Shown: positions 41,980-52,305, counted from the stretch's first letter. The stretch: DNA of 64,000 nt from Dolomitihabitans soli (GCF_022213955.1 NZ_JAKNTW010000015.1:62001-126000), one strand, 5' to 3'. Translations and numbers: made by a program. The notes: a model not told the origin generated them from the letters alone.

Positions 41980-42744
41980 GTGTCGGATGAGGTTCAGGTC
42001 GAGGTCGACGGCGCGGTCGCCGTCATCACGATCAATCGGCCGAAGGCCAGGAACGCGATCAACGGCGCGGTGGCGCGCGGGATCGTCGCGGCGCTCGACG
42101 AACTGGAGGAGCGCAAGGACGTCTCCGTGTACGTGCTCACCGGCGCGGGCGGCACCTTCTCCGCCGGGATGGATCTGAAGGGCTTCCTGACCGGCGACTT
42201 CCCGGTCGTCGAGGGCAGGGGCTTCGGCGGGGTCACCGAGGCGCTGCCCAAGAAGCCGATGATCGCCGCGGTGGAGGGCTACGCGCTGGCCGGCGGGTTC
42301 GAGCTGGCGCTCGCCTGCGACGTGATCGTCGCCTCGGAGGAGGCCAAGTTCGGGCTGCCCGAGCCCAAGCGCGGCCTGGTCGCCGGGGCCGGCGGGATCA
42401 TGCGGCTGCCCCGCCGCATCCCGTACCACGTCGCCATGGAGATCGCGCTGACCGGCGACCACTATCCGGCGTCCCGCCTGTACGAGGTCGGTCTGGTCAA
42501 CCGGATCACCCCTCCCGGCCAGGCCCTCGCCGTGGCGCTCGAACTGGCCGCGAAGATCGGCGCCAACGCCCCGCTGGCGCTCGCCGCCACCAAGCGGGTC
42601 GTCATCGAGTCGGCCGACTGGAGCACCGAGGAGATGTTCGAGAAGCAGGGACCGATCATCAATCCCGTCTTCGGCTCCAAGGACGCGATGGAGGGAGCGG
42701 CTGCCTTCGCCGAGAAGCGCGCCCCCCAGTGGAAGGCCGAATAA
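41980..42744 (+). CDS. Crotonase-family enoyl-CoA hydratase
   Basis: 254 residues; start GTG 41980 with GGAG 6 bases upstream is better than GTG 41965. The crotonase pattern is present: ITINRPKARNAI, oxyanion-hole segment GAGGTFSAGMDLKGF, and AAVEGYALAGGFELALACDVIVAS. One of the usual two catalytic glutamates is visible in FGLPEPKRGLVAGAGG. It follows the SDR and probably works in the same acyl-CoA degradation step series. A strong hairpin terminates the unit. Confidence 0.9.
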   Translation: MSDEVQVEVDGAVAVITINRPKARNAINGAVARGIVAALDELEERKDVSVYVLTGAGGTFSAGMDLKGFLTGDFPVVEGRGFGGVTEALPKKPMIAAVEGYALAGGFELALACDVIVASEEAKFGLPEPKRGLVAGAGGIMRLPRRIPYHVAMEIALTGDHYPASRLYEVGLVNRITPPGQALAVALELAAKIGANAPLALAATKRVVIESADWSTEEMFEKQGPIINPVFGSKDAMEGAAAFAEKRAPQWKAE

Positions 42745-42748
42745 TGCA

Positions 42749-42778
42749 TTCCTCCCCGGTTTGTCTGCCGGGGAGGAA
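42749..42778 (+). terminator. Hairpin terminator after the crotonase gene
   Basis: A perfect 11-bp inverted repeat (TTCCTCCCCGG and CCGGGGAGGAA) with an 8-base loop starts four bases after the stop. Confidence 0.75.
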
Positions 42779-42872
42779 CGCACTCTCCTGATTTCCTGCG
42801 TACGGTAAAGAGTGTGGGCGGTTTCCCCGAGGGCAGGATCCGCTCATTCCGCGAGCTGCGCCAGGAGAGTAG

Positions 42873-43511
42873 ATGACTGACTTCCCGACCGGCTACCGGG
42901 GCCCCTCGGGGTCCGACCAGTTCAAGCGCCGCGCGACGGGCGTGCTCACGGGCGCCCTGGGCAGCGCCCTGCTGGTGGCACTCCTGCTGGGCGTCATGTG
43001 GGCTCTGGAGATCATCGACTACACGCTCGGGGGCGCCCTCGACGTCTACGGCATCGTCGCCTGGAGCCCCGACCATCTGTCCGGCATCCTGTTCGCGCCG
43101 TTCCTGCACGCCGGGTTCGGCCACCTGATGGCCAACTCGCTGCCGCTGCTCATCCTCGGCTTCCTGGCGGCGTTCCGGGGCCTCGGCCGGTTCATCGCGG
43201 CCAGTTTCATCATCGTTCTGGTCAGCGGCGTCGGCGTCTGGTTCACCAGCTCGCCGATCTACGTGACGATCGGGGCGAGCGGCCTCGTCTTCGGCTACTT
43301 CGGCTTCGTCGTCGCCCGCGGCCTGTTCGACCGCAGGGCGCTCGACATCGTGGTCGGCATCGGCGTGGCCGTCGCCTACTACTCGCTCATCTGGGGCCTG
43401 CTGCCCAACCAGGAGGGCATCTCCTGGCAGGGCCACCTGTTCGGGCTCATCGGCGGCGTGGTCGCGGCCTGGGTGCTGCGCCGTAAGCGCCTGACCCAGG
43501 GCACGGTCTAG
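42873..43511 (+). CDS. Rhomboid-family intramembrane serine protease
   Basis: 212 residues with six membrane segments. The catalytic dyad is visible: Ser136 in TIGASGLVFGYFG and His188 in WQGHLFGLIGG. The conserved LHAGFGHLMANSLPLLILG (78-96) gives His and Asn of the oxyanion hole. Start ATG 42873 with AGGAGA at a suitable distance. The N-terminal cytoplasmic tail is 25 residues. It cleaves membrane proteins; the substrate is unknown. Confidence 0.95.
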   Translation: MTDFPTGYRGPSGSDQFKRRATGVLTGALGSALLVALLLGVMWALEIIDYTLGGALDVYGIVAWSPDHLSGILFAPFLHAGFGHLMANSLPLLILGFLAAFRGLGRFIAASFIIVLVSGVGVWFTSSPIYVTIGASGLVFGYFGFVVARGLFDRRALDIVVGIGVAVAYYSLIWGLLPNQEGISWQGHLFGLIGGVVAAWVLRRKRLTQGTV

Positions 43512-43624
43512 CCGGCAGCTCTGGTCGCGACGGCAGGTGCCCGGTCCTCAGGATGCCGCCGGACACATGGGCGGAGGTTCCCTCAGGGGCCCCCGCCCGA
43601 TCCTTCCGGCTCGGCGCGGCGCGA

Positions 43625-44740
43625 CTAGAACTGCGGCGTTCCGTAGCCGGTGAACCACGACTGGATCTTCTTCGGGTCGTCGGTCGAGGCCAGTGAGAGC
43701 AGGAGCAGCAGTCTGGCCTTCTGCGGGGAGAGGTCGCCGGCGGAGATGACGCCCGGCACGGCCGCGTGCACCGCGCCCGCGTTGTTGCGGTTGGCCGCGA
43801 CGAGCTTCACGCCCTTCTTCACCGCGCCCTGGGCCGCCTCGAACTGCCCGGGTGAGGGGGTCCCGGCGAAGACCAGACCCTTGGCGCCCGCCTCGGCGAA
43901 GGCCGTCACCGCCTCGCCGCCCGCGTTGCCGTAGGTGTAGACGATCTCGGCGCGCGGGAGCGCGTCCCGCTTGATGCCGGCGAGGTCGAACGGCGTGCGC
44001 CAGCTTTCCGGCTTGCCGCAGCGCTGGACGCGCGCGGGGGCGCGCAGCAACTGGATCCGCTTCTCGTCCACGCTGCCCAGCTGGCCGACCTCGGGGGCCT
44101 GGAACGTGTCAAGCCGCAGCGTGCTGGACTTGGTGACCTCCCGGGCGGCGAAGATCTCGTCGTTGAACAGCACCACGCTGCCGAAGCAGTGCGTCCTCTT
44201 GCTGGCCGCCAGCGAGACGGCCTTGTAGAGGTTGGCCGGCCCGTCGCCGCCGATGACGTTCCACGGGCGCATCGAGCCGGTCAGCACGACGGGCTTGGGA
44301 CTGCGGACCGTGAGGTCCAGCCAGTAGGCCAGCTCCTCCATGGTCTGCGTGCCCGTCGCCACGACCACCGCGTCCGCCGTCTTCAGCTTCTCGTCCACGA
44401 GCCGGGACAGGTCGTGGAACTCGGCGATCGTGTACTCGCTCGACCCCTTGCCGCCGAACTCCGCGGTCGACACCTCGGCCAGTCCGCCCACTTCGGGTTG
44501 CAACGACTTCACCAGGTCCGCGACCGGCAGCCTGCCGGGCTTGTAGCTTTCGAAGCCCACCCGGCTCTCGGCCTCCCCGGCGATCGTGCCACCGGTGCCG
44601 ATGACCACCACCTTCGGCTTGGCCGCCCCCTTCTCGGCGACGGCCTGCGGAGTGCCCGCCGACCAGGTGGCCGCGGTCAGGGCCAGAACCAGCGCAGCCC
44701 CGGTACGGCGGCGCCACATGCGATCGAACGTTTTCTCCAT
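43625..44740 (-). CDS. Exported L-asparaginase-like protein with altered active-site motif
   Basis: 371 residues from ATG 44740 (a GTG at 44761 is in frame). A signal peptide spans about 1-36. The first catalytic block VVVIGTGGTIAGE has the nucleophilic Thr (T52). The second block, normally G-T-D-T-x-E-E, reads TGTQTMEELAYWL: the substrate-binding Asp is Gln at 132. The Lys (AREVTKSST) and SMRP segments are intact. Type II asparaginase by architecture. Whether it still hydrolyses asparagine, or acts on another amide, is open. Confidence 0.9.
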   Translation of the reverse strand: MEKTFDRMWRRRTGAALVLALTAATWSAGTPQAVAEKGAAKPKVVVIGTGGTIAGEAESRVGFESYKPGRLPVADLVKSLQPEVGGLAEVSTAEFGGKGSSEYTIAEFHDLSRLVDEKLKTADAVVVATGTQTMEELAYWLDLTVRSPKPVVLTGSMRPWNVIGGDGPANLYKAVSLAASKRTHCFGSVVLFNDEIFAAREVTKSSTLRLDTFQAPEVGQLGSVDEKRIQLLRAPARVQRCGKPESWRTPFDLAGIKRDALPRAEIVYTYGNAGGEAVTAFAEAGAKGLVFAGTPSPGQFEAAQGAVKKGVKLVAANRNNAGAVHAAVPGVISAGDLSPQKARLLLLLSLASTDDPKKIQSWFTGYGTPQF

Positions 44741-44832
44741 GAGGCCGAGTCTTCCGCCCACCGGGAACCCAGACCAGAGACGCCGTCACCCATGCACCAT
44801 GACCTCATCATGAGTCGGACACTGATAGACAT

Positions 44833-45444
44833 ATGTCCGTGATTCAGCTTCTCCTGGCCGAGGACCATCACGTGGTGCGCGGCGCGCTGGCGGCGCTGCT
44901 GGACCTGGAACCCGACTTCACCGTCGTGGCCTCGGTCGGCACCGGCGACGCGGCCGTGCGAGCGGCCCTGACCCACCGGCCCGACGTGGCCGTGCTCGAC
45001 ATCGACATGCCCGTCATGGACGGCCTCAGCGCCGCCGCCGAGCTGCACGAGCGGCTCCCCGAATGCCGGACGCTGATGCTGACCGGGCACGGCAAGCCGG
45101 GTCACCTGCGCAGGGCGCTCGCCGCCCAGGTCGGCGGTTTCCTGCTGAAGACGGCTCCGCCGGAGGAACTGGCGGCCGGGATCCGCGCCGTCGCGGCCGG
45201 TCGGCGGGTGCTGGACCCGAGCCTCGCCGCCACCGCCTGGGACCTCGCGGACAACCCGCTGACCCCCCGGGAGGAGGACGTGTTGCGGCTCGTCGCCGGT
45301 GGCGCGGACGCCGCGGAGATCGCGGGCCGGCTGTTCCTAACGGCCGGCACGGTGCGGAACTACATCACGGCCATCGTGACCAAGCTCGACGCCCGCAACC
45401 GGACCGACGCCGTCCGGATCGCCGCCCAGGCCGGCTGGATCTGA
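44833..45444 (+). CDS. NarL/FixJ-type response regulator
   Basis: 203 residues. The receiver domain has the acidic pocket (E10, D11) and phosphoacceptor D56 (VAVLDIDMP), T-loop LMLTGHGK and K109 region. The LuxR-type HTH is at about 141-200 (NPLTPREEDVLRLVAGGADAAEIAGRLFLTAGTVRNYI). The start is ATG 44833. Its 3' end overlaps, by 108 bases, the 3' end of the histidine kinase coded on the other strand, its likely partner. Confidence 0.94.
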   Translation: MSVIQLLLAEDHHVVRGALAALLDLEPDFTVVASVGTGDAAVRAALTHRPDVAVLDIDMPVMDGLSAAAELHERLPECRTLMLTGHGKPGHLRRALAAQVGGFLLKTAPPEELAAGIRAVAAGRRVLDPSLAATAWDLADNPLTPREEDVLRLVAGGADAAEIAGRLFLTAGTVRNYITAIVTKLDARNRTDAVRIAAQAGWI

Positions 45445-47166
45445 CACCGGGCACTCGGCCAGCAGCCGGTACCGTCCGCCGGCCTCGGCCCCGGCGGTGA
45501 GCCGCCCGCCCAGATCGGCCAGCCGGGCGACGAGGTTGACATGCCCCGAACCGGGTGCGCCGCGTGCCGGGTGAGCCCCGTCGTTGGTGACGCCGAGCCG
45601 TACGAGAGCTTCTTCGGAGCGGGTCTCGATCGCGCAGTGCGTGGCCGCGCTGTGCCGCAGCACGTTGGTGACCGCTTCGCGGAGGACGGTGCTCAGCAGG
45701 GTGGACACCCGAGGGGGCAGCGGGCCGTGCGCCAGCGTGAGGTCCACCGCGATGCCGGCGGCGGCGAGCACGGAACGGGCGGACTCCGCCTCCTCGGAAA
45801 GGGACAGCTCCCGCCTGTCGCTCGCCACGCTGCGAAGGTCGGCCTCGGCACGCTCGGCCATCTCCGCCACCCGGACCAACTCCGCGCGCGCCCGCGTGGG
45901 ATCGGTCCCGGCGAGCCTCCTGGCCAGCTCACAGGTGAGCAGGATCGCGGCCATGCTGTGTCCCAGCAGGTCGTGCAGGTCGCGGGCGGCACGCAGCCGC
46001 TCGCGGACCACCGCGGCGCGGGCGAGCCGTTCCCGGGCCTCGCGCAGTTCGCGCACGAGCTGCGCGAGCCGTACCAGGCCGTAGATCACCAGGCCGGTGA
46101 CGAGGGCGCTGACCGTGAAGTTGACGGTCGCGGCGGCACTGAGCCCGGAGGCCGCGCCGATGGCCGCCACGCTCGTCATGATCACCCCCATGAGCGGCCA
46201 GGACGCCCAGGCGGGGAACGCCAGCAGCACCGGCCCCGCGAGGAAGCCGGGCGCGCCCAGCCACGCCGGGCCGAACGGCACGAGGGGCAGGTAGGCGAGC
46301 AGCGCCATGGCGCCCAGCGCCCACGGATGCCTGCCGCGCACCGCGTGGAGCTGCATGAGGACGATCACGGCGAGGCAGCCGGCCGCCGGAAGAACGAGGT
46401 CCCACGGGACGTGCAGGAGCGCCTTGACGCTGAATCCCACCAGCACGGCCGTCAGCAACGTGACCGACAGCGCGTACTCGCCGGGCAGCCGCGGGGACGG
46501 CTCCTCCCCTGTGGCGGGCAGGGGTGACGCGCGGTAGCCGGTGGCGGCCGAGCGCGTGTCGGCCAGCGCCCGCCTGGCCACTTCGAGCACGCCGCCGATC
46601 AGCTCCGGCCGGTCCGGGTCGATCCGCTTGATCGCGGCGATCCCGCGCCCGATGCCCTCGCTCAGCTCGGTGGCGATGCGCAGACGCTCCTCGGTCACGG
46701 CGGTGCCGGCCAGCGCGAGGCGGGCCGAGCCCACCTCGTCCACCCGGTCGACCAGGCGGGCGAGGCCGTGGATGACCAGCCCGGTGAGCAGCGTGCTGAT
46801 CGTGGCGTCCGCCGTGGTGCCGGGGTGCGTGGACCTGACGGCCTCGATGACGGCGGCACCGGCGACCACCAGGACGGAGAGCGGCCAGGCCCCCGCGATC
46901 AGCAGCGAGCCCGTCAGAAACCCGAGCACGCCCACCGACGAGCCGTACCCGAGCACCGCCAGGTAACCGGCCGCGGCCTGTACGGCGAGCAGACCCGGCA
47001 GGGGGACGCGGCTCAGCCCGGGGAGGACCTGGACGAGTTGGAGCCCCAGCACCGCGCCCACCAGCAGCGCGGGCACGGGTTCGGGCAGGGCCAGCAGCAC
47101 GTGGACGCCCGCGAACCCGGCGAGGACGGCGACGAGCAGGCCACGCGCGATCGCGGTTTCCGTCAT
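45337..47166 (-). CDS. Sensor histidine kinase with duplicated, partly degenerate transmitter
   Basis: 609 residues. Two similar halves follow one another: each has a block of membrane helices (about 5-135 and 232-370), then a DHp-like helix. In the second half the DHp reads ERLRAARDLHDLLGHSM with His398, followed by a HATPase domain (LREAVTNVLRHS near 500-511). In the first half the same place reads ERLRIATELSEGIGRG: the His is Ser169 and no HATPase follows. The 35 C-terminal residues overlap the response-regulator gene on the other strand and look unselected. Confidence 0.88.
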   Translation of the reverse strand: MTETAIARGLLVAVLAGFAGVHVLLALPEPVPALLVGAVLGLQLVQVLPGLSRVPLPGLLAVQAAAGYLAVLGYGSSVGVLGFLTGSLLIAGAWPLSVLVVAGAAVIEAVRSTHPGTTADATISTLLTGLVIHGLARLVDRVDEVGSARLALAGTAVTEERLRIATELSEGIGRGIAAIKRIDPDRPELIGGVLEVARRALADTRSAATGYRASPLPATGEEPSPRLPGEYALSVTLLTAVLVGFSVKALLHVPWDLVLPAAGCLAVIVLMQLHAVRGRHPWALGAMALLAYLPLVPFGPAWLGAPGFLAGPVLLAFPAWASWPLMGVIMTSVAAIGAASGLSAAATVNFTVSALVTGLVIYGLVRLAQLVRELREARERLARAAVVRERLRAARDLHDLLGHSMAAILLTCELARRLAGTDPTRARAELVRVAEMAERAEADLRSVASDRRELSLSEEAESARSVLAAAGIAVDLTLAHGPLPPRVSTLLSTVLREAVTNVLRHSAATHCAIETRSEEALVRLGVTNDGAHPARGAPGSGHVNLVARLADLGGRLTAGAEAGGRYRLLAECPVSDPAGLGGDPDGVGPVAGVELGHDGRDVVPHRAGR

Positions 47167-47250
47167 GGCGCGCCGGTCAGGCGTGGGGGCCCTGGAAGGG
47201 AGAGCGCCGCACCGTGCCCCTGGGCAGGCCGGCGCTCCCCGGGGCGGGGA

Positions 47251-48435
<1,185 letters not shown>

Positions 48436-48530
48436 TCACGCACATGGGGTTCACATTGCATGGAGATATGCCACTGTGCGGGGGGAGCGGGTGAGGACCG
48501 GTCCCGGAAGCTGCTAGCGAGGTGTGCGTC

Positions 48531-51149
48531 ATGGGTGCACAGAACCGTCCGCGATCCTTGGTCGACATCTCCGTCTCGATGGTGCGCCGTGCCCGCTTAC
48601 GCGATCGTTTCCTGCCGATCGTCGTCTTCGTCGGCGAGGTCGCGGGGGCGGCCACCGCGGCCCGCCGGTTCGTGGAGCCGGTACGCCGGCGGGTCCCGTT
48701 CGCCGCGATCGAGGGCCCGACCGAGGCGCAGAGCGTGGCCGACCTGCTCGGCCACGTGGCCGGCGAGCGGGGCGACATGGGCGCCCGGGTGCGGTGGTCC
48801 TTCCTGCCGGCGCCGCGGTTCCCGCTCGCGCAGTTCGTGCTGTGGGCGCTCGGGCAGCGGGAGCAGCTTCAGGAGGAGGCCGGGCGGATCCTCGGCCGGC
48901 GCGCGAAGCAGATGGAGTTCAACCAGCCGTTGCGGCTCTGGCTCACCGGCCGCGGGCCGTCGTGGCAGGCGCCGCTGGCGCGGGCCGAGTACATCACCCG
49001 GTTCCTGCCGCTGCCCGTGCTCGCCACCGGCTCCGTCTCGTTCGCGCTGACCCGCCTGCTCGACGTCGCGGAATGGGCCAACGTCGCCATCTGGGCCGGC
49101 GCCCTGCTGGTCGCGTTCGGGTTCGCCACCCTGAGCGCCGCCAACTGGTCGAGCGGGCACTTCCGGTACCGCTGGTTCAAATCGCAGCGCTACCTGCCGA
49201 GGGAACGTTCCGAGGCGCTGGCCGCCTACGCCCTGCGCATCGCGGAGGCCGCCGGCGAACCGGGCGATCTCGTCGACCGGCTGCTGGTCAACGCCTTCCA
49301 CGAGGATCTCCGGGTGGCCTATCGGCGGCTGCGTCCCTGGCTGCTGTGGCCGGGCTGGGGACGCAGCGCGCACGCCGTACTGCTGCTGCCGCAGGTGGGG
49401 CGGGGTGACGCGGCGCATCGGCTGCTGACGTTGACGCACGACGTGCGGGCCGCCGTCGGGCGCCCGGTTCCGCTGCTCGTGGTCGCGGGGGCCGCCGAGC
49501 CGCCGTTCGACGTCGACGAGCACCGGCACGTCGACGTCGAGCACACCGGTGACGTCGGGCGGCTGCCGGAGGTGTATGAGCGCTGGCGGGAGGCGGCGCA
49601 GCGGCCGACCCCCTGCCCCTACCTCCTCATCGACCTGCCGCCTGACGGTCTGGAGGACCTGTACGGCGGGTTGCCCGCGCCGCGCGCCGATCGGCGGGAA
49701 CGGGCGCTGGTCTACTGGGCGGTGGTGGCGCTGGTGGTGGCCGCGCCGCTGTTCTTCGGCGTCAGGACCGTGCTGCCCCCGGTCTGCGCGTACGGGCTCA
49801 CCATGCGCGACGGGCAGTGCGTCGGCTACACCACCTCCATCGAGAGCTTCGACGACGACCTCAAACCGCTCCTGGCGCTGATCCAGCGGCAGAACGCGGA
49901 GATCCCGGCGGGCGTGGAGACCTTCACCGTCGTCTACTTCGGCACCCTGACGCGCGCGCCGGTGGGCCAGGACCACACGGCGCTGGTCGGTACGGCGGGC
50001 GAGCTCATCGGGGTCGCCGCCCGGCAGCGCGACTACAACGAGTCCGCCGACGCCATGCGGATGCGGGTGACCTTCGCCAACGCCGGATACGGCTTCGCGA
50101 ACGCCGAGTTCACCGCCAGGCGGCTCGCCGAGCAGAGCGAGGACGACGAGTCCGTGGCCGCCGTCGTCGGCCTGGGCTGGAGCCGCGAGGAGGTACGGCG
50201 GGCGGTCGGCGTCCTCGGCAACGCCCAACTCCCGATGGTGAGCACGACGAGCACGGCCGACAGCGTGGCCAGGGTCGGGGAGAGCCAGTCGGCGTACTTC
50301 TTCCGCCTGGCGGCGCCCAACTCCCGGCAGGCGCTGGTGGCGGTCGAGTGGATGACCGGGATCGGGCTGGAGGGCGGCGGCAAACCGGTGGTCACCGGCT
50401 CGGACGTCACCGTGCTCTCCCAGGTCGAGGCGAAGGAGTTGTACAGCGAGGACCTGGCCGACGAGTTCGACCGTGTGCTGGAGGGGACGAGCAGGAAGAG
50501 GTTCGCCGACGCCGCCCAGCTCCGCCAGGCCGTGCGGGAGGCCTGCGACGGCGGGGCCAAGCTGCTCTACTTCACCGGCCGGGCGCGCTACCTGCACACG
50601 CTCAGGGACGCCTGGCGCAGTCACTGCGCGGACGGAGTCGTGACGATGGCCGGCGACGACGTGATCAGCGCGGTCGCGGACTCGGTCCACGGGAAGACGT
50701 CCGACCAGGATCTGGAGCTGTTCTTCGTCGCGCTGACGGACGCCCGCGTCAAGGACGGTGTGGCGGCTCCCACCGGGAAGTCCGACTACCTGTCCGTCGT
50801 GGAGCGATGGATCGCGCGGGCGCGGGAGGACAAGGTCGCCCTGCCCCGCTACTCCTCCAGCCACGCCTGGCTCGGCCACGACGCCGTCCTCGTCGTCACG
50901 GAGGCGTTCAGCAAGTTCACGGTCCAGGGCGGTGGCAGGCATGTGCGCAACGGCATCCACTACAACCTGCGGGGCCTGGGGATGAAGGGGGCCAGCGGGC
51001 AGATCGCCTTCTCCGACGGCGTCACCGGTCACGACGCGCTGAACCGGCCGCTGTGGTTGATGTCGGTGCGCCAGGGCCATTCCGTCAAGGTGCACGGCAT
51101 CTGCCGGCCGACGGCCACTCAGGCCCGCTGCGAGATGGACGGGAAGTAA
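48531..51149 (+). CDS. Large membrane protein: NTPase-like front, extracellular ligand-binding-protein-like back
   Basis: 872 residues from ATG 48531 (GAGG 8 bases upstream). Residues 25-55 read FLPIVVFVGEVAGAATAARRF, a beta strand and glycine loop like a Walker A but with no Lys-Ser/Thr, so nucleotide binding is doubtful. Hydrophobic segments lie at about 158-178 and 181-203, with a clear single helix at 392-414. Residues 430-872 face outside and resemble a type-I periplasmic binding protein (Peripla_BP_6/LivJ): SVAAVVGLGW...LPMVSTTSTADSV near 541-579, AYFFRLAAPNSRQA near 588-601. A receptor-like role is inferred. Confidence 0.85.
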   Translation: MGAQNRPRSLVDISVSMVRRARLRDRFLPIVVFVGEVAGAATAARRFVEPVRRRVPFAAIEGPTEAQSVADLLGHVAGERGDMGARVRWSFLPAPRFPLAQFVLWALGQREQLQEEAGRILGRRAKQMEFNQPLRLWLTGRGPSWQAPLARAEYITRFLPLPVLATGSVSFALTRLLDVAEWANVAIWAGALLVAFGFATLSAANWSSGHFRYRWFKSQRYLPRERSEALAAYALRIAEAAGEPGDLVDRLLVNAFHEDLRVAYRRLRPWLLWPGWGRSAHAVLLLPQVGRGDAAHRLLTLTHDVRAAVGRPVPLLVVAGAAEPPFDVDEHRHVDVEHTGDVGRLPEVYERWREAAQRPTPCPYLLIDLPPDGLEDLYGGLPAPRADRRERALVYWAVVALVVAAPLFFGVRTVLPPVCAYGLTMRDGQCVGYTTSIESFDDDLKPLLALIQRQNAEIPAGVETFTVVYFGTLTRAPVGQDHTALVGTAGELIGVAARQRDYNESADAMRMRVTFANAGYGFANAEFTARRLAEQSEDDESVAAVVGLGWSREEVRRAVGVLGNAQLPMVSTTSTADSVARVGESQSAYFFRLAAPNSRQALVAVEWMTGIGLEGGGKPVVTGSDVTVLSQVEAKELYSEDLADEFDRVLEGTSRKRFADAAQLRQAVREACDGGAKLLYFTGRARYLHTLRDAWRSHCADGVVTMAGDDVISAVADSVHGKTSDQDLELFFVALTDARVKDGVAAPTGKSDYLSVVERWIARAREDKVALPRYSSSHAWLGHDAVLVVTEAFSKFTVQGGGRHVRNGIHYNLRGLGMKGASGQIAFSDGVTGHDALNRPLWLMSVRQGHSVKVHGICRPTATQARCEMDGK

Positions 51150-51204
51150 CCGGCCGGGCGCCACCGAAGCGGCGCCCGAACCGGTGAACCCGGCGGTCGC
51201 CCTG

Positions 51205-52305
51205 CTAGCCCAGGACCGCGGCGGCTCCGGGGACGTCGGTGACCGACCGCTGGGGCGGGCCGACGTACTTGGCGCTGGGGCGGACGAGCCTGCCCGTGCG
51301 CTTCTGCTCCAGGATGTGCGCGGCCCAGCCTGCCGTACGGGCGCAGGTGAACATCGAGGTGAACATGTGCGGGGGGACCGCGGCGAAGTCGAGCATGATC
51401 GCCGCCCAGAACTCCACGTTGGTGGCCAGCACCCGGTCCGGCTTGCGGGCGTGCAGCTCGGCCAGCGCGGCGTTCTCCAGCGCCACGGCGACCTCGTAGC
51501 GCGGCGCGTTCAGCTCCTGTGCGGTACGGCGGAGCACGCGGGCGCGGGGGTCCTCGGCGCGGTAGACGCGGTGGCCGAAGCCCATCAGCCGCTCGCCGCT
51601 GTCCAGCGCCTGCTTGACGTAGGTCTCGGCGCTGCCGATCCGTTCCACCTCCTCGATCATGTGGAGCACCCGGGCGGGGGCGCCGCCGTGCAGCGGGCCG
51701 GACATCGCGCCCACCGCGCCCGACAGGGCGGCGGCCACGTCGGCGCCGGTGGACGCGATGACCCTGGCGGTGAACGTCGAGGCGTTCATGCCGTGCTCGG
51801 CCGCGGAGGTCCAGTAGGCGTCGATGGCCTTGACGTGGTTCGGATCGGGTTCGCCACGCCAGCGGATCATGAACCGTTCGACGATGCTGTCGGCTTCGTC
51901 GACGCGTCTCTGCGGGACCATCGGCAGGCCGAGGCCGCGCGCCGACTGGGCGACGAAGCTGAGGGCGGTGACGCTGGCCCTGGCGAGGTCGTCGCGGGCC
52001 TGTTCCTCGTCGATGTCGAGGAGCTGGTGGAAGCCGAACGCGGGCGCCAGCATGGCCAGCGCGCTCTGCACGTCGACGCGGATGTCACCGGAGTGGACAG
52101 GGAGGGGGTACTGCTCAGCAGGGGGCAGCCCCGGCTGGAACTTGTTGTCGACCAGCAGTCCCCAGACGTTCCCATAGGTGACGCGGCCGACCAGCTCTTC
52201 GATGTCGACGCCCCGATACCGCAGGGCGCCCCCTTCTTTGTCCGGTTCCGCGATCTCCGTCTCGAAAGCTACGATGCCTTCGAGCCCGGGTTTGAAGTCG
52301 GACAT
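51205..52305 (-). CDS. citA: Citrate synthase 2 (CitA type)
   Basis: 366 residues of the type II actinobacterial class. Catalytic histidines are in SGPLHGGAP (H206) and GFGHRVYRAEDPR (H245); AEHGMNAST (H171) is the substrate His. The third catalytic position reads TNVEFWAA (E298), where Asp is the textbook residue, possibly typical of this subgroup. Condenses acetyl-CoA and oxaloacetate. Start ATG 52305. Divergent from pdxH with a short shared region. Confidence 0.95.
   Translation of the reverse strand: MSDFKPGLEGIVAFETEIAEPDKEGGALRYRGVDIEELVGRVTYGNVWGLLVDNKFQPGLPPAEQYPLPVHSGDIRVDVQSALAMLAPAFGFHQLLDIDEEQARDDLARASVTALSFVAQSARGLGLPMVPQRRVDEADSIVERFMIRWRGEPDPNHVKAIDAYWTSAAEHGMNASTFTARVIASTGADVAAALSGAVGAMSGPLHGGAPARVLHMIEEVERIGSAETYVKQALDSGERLMGFGHRVYRAEDPRARVLRRTAQELNAPRYEVAVALENAALAELHARKPDRVLATNVEFWAAIMLDFAAVPPHMFTSMFTCARTAGWAAHILEQKRTGRLVRPSAKYVGPPQRSVTDVPGAAAVLG

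Noticed and set aside
48597-51164. 855-codon minus-strand frame opposite the 872-residue protein
   Set aside because: The plus strand has a ribosome-binding site, membrane helices and receptor-like blocks; the minus product is H/R/G/P-rich.
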